Shown here piece by piece: positions 5,548-9,220 of a stretch of DNA of 9,220 nucleotides (position 1 is the first letter of the stretch; every line of letters starts with the position of its first letter). Source of the DNA: Syntrophobacterales bacterium. Lineage in GTDB: Bacteria > Desulfobacterota > Syntrophobacteria > BM002. The notes beneath the pieces are model-generated. The model was not told the DNA's origin. It ran no database searches and was given only the letters and a program-made list of their open reading frames with translations. Location of the stretch: contig JAUWKY010000058.1 in NCBI GenBank assembly GCA_030613915.1, forward strand, positions 1-9,220. The letters run 5' to 3'. Position numbers and translations under genes: made by a program.

Positions 5548-6065
5548 CATGCGCTGCAATGCGACCCACCTTCAACGGACATGCGCAACAAACATCCTCT
5601 TTGGTTTTTCAACTGCAATCGGTGACACCGTCCTGCTGCCCCTCCTGTTGAGTGTGTCGATCTCCCACGACTACGCCTGCTTGACACACAAGGACCTTTC
5701 ATCCTATATTTATTCTCCCTCATCTGGAGCGAGTTTTCAGCAGTTATCAGGTTCCCTCTCATTCTCAGCTGGACGTGTTGAGCTTACTATTTGATTAATT
5801 GCCACAATGTGGTACTAACTTATTCATAAAGTGAGCGATTGCAGGCAATCAATCATTTTTTCGTCTGTTACCTCCGCAAATAATTGTATATTCTATCCTT
5901 TCATCGCAATAAGTTAGACGTTTTTGGTCAGAAGAATATGTCTGGTTCCCCAACGCTCCGACGAATGACACCCATCAAAACTCAGCAGTTTGGTGTTAGG
6001 ATGTTGTGCGGCATTTTGGAGTTTCTCATTAACCCAGAACATTTGTACTCAAGGAGGGCAGAATT
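5548..6065. other. Intergenic region before the transporter operon
   Basis: No convincing gene is seen in either direction. The left edge continues an attC-like left half (5548-5565). A short palindrome, GATTGC-AG-GCAATC (5837-5850), lies six bases before a T-run (5856-5861); it may be an operator or weak terminator. TATATT at 5887-5892 could be a -10 element, but no good -35 is present. Possible GTTRRRY-like boxes occur at 5647, 5777 and 5995, none with a clear partner arm. Confidence 0.5.
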
Positions 6066-7310
6066 ATGTCGAGAAAATTAAGAGTTTTAATTGGGCTATT
6101 AGTGGCTATCGCTGCCGTTGGTTTCGTTCTTGCCAGCCCGGCCGTCGCCAAGGTTGAAGGCGACACCATTGTTTTTGGCGCAGCGGTTTCTTTCACCGGG
6201 AAATACTCAACCAACGGCAAGCACACCAAGAACGGTTATGATCTTGCCGCAAAGCGCCTCAACGAGATGGGCGGCGTCAAGGTGGGCAACAAGACTTATA
6301 AAATCAAAATCAAGTACTACGACGACGAATCAACACCGGCCCGCTCCGGCCAGTTGGCCGAGCGGCTGATCAAACAGGATAAGATCAAATTCATCCTGGG
6401 CCCATACGGTTCCGGTCCGACCAAAGGCATGGCACCGATAACCGAAAAGCACAAGATCCCGATGATCGAGGGCAACGGTGCTTCCCGCGCCCTTTTTAAC
6501 AAAGGCTACCGGTACCTGTTCGCCGTACTTTCAACTTCAGAACAGTACTTGGCAGAATCCATCAACGTGCTAGCAGAAGAGTTCAAGAAGGATGGCAGAG
6601 ATCCAAGCACTGCTAAAGTGGCCATTGCGGTCGAAAACGACCCATTCTCCATGGACATCCGCGCCGGTGTTATTGATGATGCTAAGAGGTGGGGCATGAA
6701 AATCGTCATCGACGACAAATTGCCCAAAGAGCTGACCGACATGACCGCCACCCTGACCAAGGTCAAGGCCTTGAGGCCCGATGCCCTCATCGTATCAGGC
6801 CACTCCAAGGGTGCGGCGCTTGCTGTGCGACAGACGGCCCAGATGAAGGTGGACGTACCGATGCTGGCCATTACCCATTGCGAGGCCGCGGACGTGATCG
6901 GTAAATTTGGTGGGAATGCCAACTACACCCTGTGTGCGACCCAGTGGGCACCGACAATGACTTACAGGGATGACTGGTTCGGCTTTGCCGGAGACTATGC
7001 CAAGAGATTCGAGAAAGAATACGGCTACGTACCGCCTTACCAAGCCGCTGAGTCGACCGCATCCGTGCTGGTTTATGTGGATGCCCTGCAACGAGCCGGC
7101 ACATTCGACACCGAGAAGGTGCGTGATGCCATAGCGGCAACCAAGCTTGAGACCTTCTACGGCTGGGTTGACTTCGACGACACCGGCAAGAACATCGCCA
7201 AGCCCATGGTGCTGCGCCAGATTCAGAAGGGCAAATACGTACCCGTGGCTCCCAGCAAATTTGCCGCGGGCAATGTTATCTTTCCGAGACCCAAATGGCG
7301 AGACCGCTAA
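6066..7310 (+). CDS. ABC transporter periplasmic amino-acid-type binding protein (LivJ-like)
   Basis: The 414-residue protein has a Sec signal peptide: basic MSRK, a hydrophobic core to about residue 23, and a probable cut after AVA (residues 26-28). There is no lipobox cysteine, so it should be a soluble periplasmic protein. The mature part is a type I (Peripla_BP_6) fold: DTIVFGAAVSFTGKYS at its start, NGYDLAAKRLNEMGGV, a KYYDDES strand, ILGPYGSG and a closing YGWVDFDDTGKN segment. This family feeds branched-chain amino acids, amides, urea or aromatic acids to Liv-type permeases; the ligand cannot be read from sequence. AAGGAGG (6051-6057) sits 8 nt before the ATG. It opens an operon with two permeases and is followed by a hairpin that may keep its expression above theirs. 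Confidence 0.93.
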   Translation: MSRKLRVLIGLLVAIAAVGFVLASPAVAKVEGDTIVFGAAVSFTGKYSTNGKHTKNGYDLAAKRLNEMGGVKVGNKTYKIKIKYYDDESTPARSGQLAERLIKQDKIKFILGPYGSGPTKGMAPITEKHKIPMIEGNGASRALFNKGYRYLFAVLSTSEQYLAESINVLAEEFKKDGRDPSTAKVAIAVENDPFSMDIRAGVIDDAKRWGMKIVIDDKLPKELTDMTATLTKVKALRPDALIVSGHSKGAALAVRQTAQMKVDVPMLAITHCEAADVIGKFGGNANYTLCATQWAPTMTYRDDWFGFAGDYAKRFEKEYGYVPPYQAAESTASVLVYVDALQRAGTFDTEKVRDAIAATKLETFYGWVDFDDTGKNIAKPMVLRQIQKGKYVPVAPSKFAAGNVIFPRPKWRDR

Positions 7311-7324
7311 ACCCATAAAGCAAC

Positions 7325-7364
7325 CGCCCGCCCTGGTGATAATCCTAGGGCGGGCGTTATTATT
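7325..7364 (+). terminator. Hairpin between binding protein and permease (attenuator-like)
   Basis: CGCCCGCCCT (7325-7334) pairs perfectly with AGGGCGGGCG (7347-7356), followed by the T-rich TTATTATT (7357-7364). The next gene starts 13 nt after the stem. Such hairpins behind binding-protein genes commonly let only part of transcription continue and protect the upstream mRNA. Confidence 0.7.
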
Positions 7365-7368
7365 CGGT

Positions 7369-8268
7369 ATGGATAATCTTCTAATATTATTCGCTGCACC
7401 GATATTTGCGTTGCAGCTGCTCATTGATGGCCTTCTCATCGGCGCCATCTTTGCGCTGGCAGCCTATGGCATGGCGCTGGTGTGGGGTGTTATGAAGATC
7501 ATAAACTTCGCCCAGGGGGAGTTTGTCATCTTGGGGGGGTATATGGCCTTTACCTTCAGCAAAGCAGGAGTCCACCCGTTCTTCAGCGTGCCGCTGGCAA
7601 CGGTGTCGCTGTACATTGTCGGCTGGTTGCTGCACCGTCTTGTCATCTTCAGAATCGTGGAAGAGGACCTCTTCATCTCGATTCTAGCCACCTTCGGCAT
7701 CAGCATACTCATGCAGCAGCTCATGAACCAGGTGTTCAGCGCCGACGTTCAGACCCTCGACTCCGGCCTCGACACCTGGTTTCTGTTTGACGGCAACGTG
7801 ACAGTGCTGCAAATCAAAGGCGTCAGCTTTGCCACCGCCCTGGTACTGGGGGCCTGCCTCGCGGTGTTCATGAAAAAGACCCGGCTTGGGCAGGCCATCC
7901 GTGCTACCGCCCAGACCCCCCGTGCGGCTCGCATTATGGGTATCGATACGGACAAGGTATATTGTACGACCTTTGCATTGAACGCAGCCATCTGCGGCGC
8001 CTGCGGGGCGTTGGTGCTTATGACCTGGGTGATTCAACCGTTTATGGGGCTTGCCTATACGTGCCGTTCATTCATGATCGTCATCGTTGCCGGCATCGGA
8101 AATGTGGCCGGAGTAGTGCTAGCAGGTCTGGGGCTCGGTGTTGCCGAGAATTTTGCCGGTTTTATTCTGGGCGCCGAGTTTCAGGCCGCCTTTGTCTTTT
8201 CATTGCTGGTCGTCATCCTGGTCTGGCGTAACTTTACCCTCAGACTTAAACGAAGGTATCTCGAATGA
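7369..8268 (+). CDS. livH: Branched-chain amino acid-type ABC permease, LivH family
   Basis: This 299-residue integral membrane protein is one half of the transport channel. The start ATG at 7369 is chosen because MDNLLILFAAPIFALQLLIDGLLIGAIFAL gives the normal LivH N-terminal helix (in pieces: QLLIDGLLIGAIFALAAYGM). The same frame extends upstream to 7147 but only overlaps the preceding gene. The typical NFAQGEFVILGGY segment (46-58) follows. The cytoplasmic coupling loop, RLGQAIRATAQTPRAARIMG (172-191), is the EAA-like contact with the ATPase. Several hydrophobic spans fill the rest. No good Shine-Dalgarno is visible; the region before the ATG is the 3' arm of the hairpin. The stop overlaps the next ATG (ATGA), so the two permeases are probably translationally coupled. 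Confidence 0.92.
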   Translation: MDNLLILFAAPIFALQLLIDGLLIGAIFALAAYGMALVWGVMKIINFAQGEFVILGGYMAFTFSKAGVHPFFSVPLATVSLYIVGWLLHRLVIFRIVEEDLFISILATFGISILMQQLMNQVFSADVQTLDSGLDTWFLFDGNVTVLQIKGVSFATALVLGACLAVFMKKTRLGQAIRATAQTPRAARIMGIDTDKVYCTTFALNAAICGACGALVLMTWVIQPFMGLAYTCRSFMIVIVAGIGNVAGVVLAGLGLGVAENFAGFILGAEFQAAFVFSLLVVILVWRNFTLRLKRRYLE

Positions 8269-9220
8269 ACACCGCCGCACGAAATCTCGCTCTTTACGGC
8301 GGCATCCTCATCGTTTCCCTGGCCGCACCCTGGGTGTTCCCCGCCTACCAGACCCAGTTGGCGTTCTTGTGGATGATGGTGCTGTTTGCCATTACCTGGG
8401 ACCTGGTCGGCGGGCAGATGGGATACACCTCCTTTGGCAATATCGTGTTTTTCGGCGTCGGTATGTACGTGACCGCGGTGGTTCAACGGAATCTACACTT
8501 TGACATCGAAGAATACGTTCATGTGGCGGGCGCAGTGGATATGCTCAAACCCGGTGAATATTTAACCGGACTTTTTCTGGGCCTGGGTGCAAGCGCCATC
8601 GTTGTCGTGATCGTTGCAGCGGCCCTTGGCCTCTGTATCCTGGCGATGGGGATGCGCGGTCAATATTTTGGCATTTGCACCCTTGGTCTCGGGGTCGCCG
8701 CCGGCGAACTCGCCAGCGGCTGGGACTACATCGGTGCCGGATCGGGGATGGTAACGCCGGTGTTTCCCGAAAGTTTGGGTGAACGCGGGGCCTTCTTCTA
8801 TTACATTTTTTTCATACTGACCGTGATTGTGTTCCTGACCTCGAAATGGCTTTATGCGGGTCGCTTCGGCCTGGCCATTAATGCCATCCGAGACGATGAG
8901 GACAAGGCCGAAGCCATGGGCATCCACACCACCCGGTATAAAATTGTGGCCTGGTGCATTTCCGCCCTCTTCCTTGGGCTTGCAGGAGGCGCTGCCGGCC
9001 ATCTTATCGGATTCATCGATCCTACGGAAGTGGCTTTTGCCGGCGCAACTTTCGGCGTTTGGATGATCTTGATGGCAATTCTCGGCGGTAAGGGAACCCT
9101 GTGGGGACCGGTGATCGGGGCCGTGATTTTTCATGTTACCCACGAAGGGTTCGGGCCATACCGTTTTGGCTGGCCGCGCGTGGCAATGGGGGGCCGTATT
9201 GTCGGTATCGTAGTTTTGTT
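8265..9220 (+). CDS. livM: Branched-chain amino acid-type ABC permease, LivM family (partial, continues past window)
   Basis: The frame opens with ATG at 8265, overlapping the livH stop by 4 bp, and stays open to the window end (318 codons plus two bases). The product is the second channel half. Family signatures include ITWDLVGGQMGYTSFGNIVFFGVG (43-66; given as WDLVGGQMGYTSFG), MRGQYFGICTLGL (130-142) and the coupling loop GRFGLAINAIRDDEDKAEAMG (199-219; central AIRDDEDKAEAMGI). The ILGGKGTLWGPVIGA segment (272-286) is typical of the C-terminal half. Hydrophobic spans alternate with short loops as expected. LivM proteins usually end soon after this point, so only a small C-terminal part is missing. 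The ATPases LivG and LivF would be expected downstream. Confidence 0.9.
   Translation, partial: MNTAARNLALYGGILIVSLAAPWVFPAYQTQLAFLWMMVLFAITWDLVGGQMGYTSFGNIVFFGVGMYVTAVVQRNLHFDIEEYVHVAGAVDMLKPGEYLTGLFLGLGASAIVVVIVAAALGLCILAMGMRGQYFGICTLGLGVAAGELASGWDYIGAGSGMVTPVFPESLGERGAFFYYIFFILTVIVFLTSKWLYAGRFGLAINAIRDDEDKAEAMGIHTTRYKIVAWCISALFLGLAGGAAGHLIGFIDPTEVAFAGATFGVWMILMAILGGKGTLWGPVIGAVIFHVTHEGFGPYRFGWPRVAMGGRIVGIVVL

Noticed and set aside
7147..7368. Upstream extension of the livH frame
   Set aside because: This part overlaps the well-supported 3' end of the binding-protein gene in another frame and lies across the intergenic hairpin. Homology-like sequence begins only at 7369.
8562..9143. Long leftward open frame opposite livM
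   Set aside because: It is a GC-driven shadow of the livM coding sequence; its product is rich in His, Gly and Lys with no domain-like pattern.

Overview
The window looks like bacterial chromosome. Its gene families (glutaryl-CoA dehydrogenase with a class III CoA-transferase, a Liv-type ABC transporter, a DUF1858 protein) would suit a metabolically versatile anaerobe, perhaps Desulfobacterota. That placement rests on gene content and protein style only and is tentative.

Layout. 1-239: the tail of an upstream unit closed by a clear hairpin-plus-T-run terminator. 243-773 (+): an AT-rich gene for a two-domain DUF1858 protein. 774-1445: mostly non-coding, with a bulged hairpin, a strong bidirectional terminator, an isolated 13-bp hairpin and a candidate Trp-rich mini-ORF. 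3847-1446 (-): a two-gene operon, class III acyl-CoA transferase then glutaryl-CoA dehydrogenase. Together these would activate glutarate to glutaryl-CoA and oxidise and decarboxylate it to crotonyl-CoA. 3848-4178: a regulatory region rich in small palindromes, with a plausible + strand promoter at its right edge. 4179-5547 (+): two small genes (a cupin and a flavin-reductase-like protein). 5548-6065: no gene seen. 6066-9220 (+): a branched-chain-amino-acid-type ABC transporter, with a secreted binding protein and permeases LivH and LivM; LivM runs off the window. The ATPase genes would be expected just beyond the edge.

The most interesting part is 4178-5547. The two small genes sit in what appear to be integron gene cassettes, with no integrase in the window. 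The crossover site in front of the cupin (GTTGGCT, 4178-4184) is the exact reverse complement of AGCCAAC (4841-4847) behind it. The next crossover site (GTTATAT, 4912-4918) is the exact reverse complement of ATATAAC (5541-5547), which overlaps the stop codon of the flavin-reductase gene. Between 4841 and 4918 lies an attC-like bulged inverted repeat. Each cassette therefore carries its own matching ends, as expected if each was once circular.

Inside the first cassette, between the putative promoter and the cupin ribosome binding site, is a long imperfect palindrome (4210-4391). It has perfect 20-bp outer arms and a strong central hairpin, and could be a miniature mobile element or a structured leader RNA.
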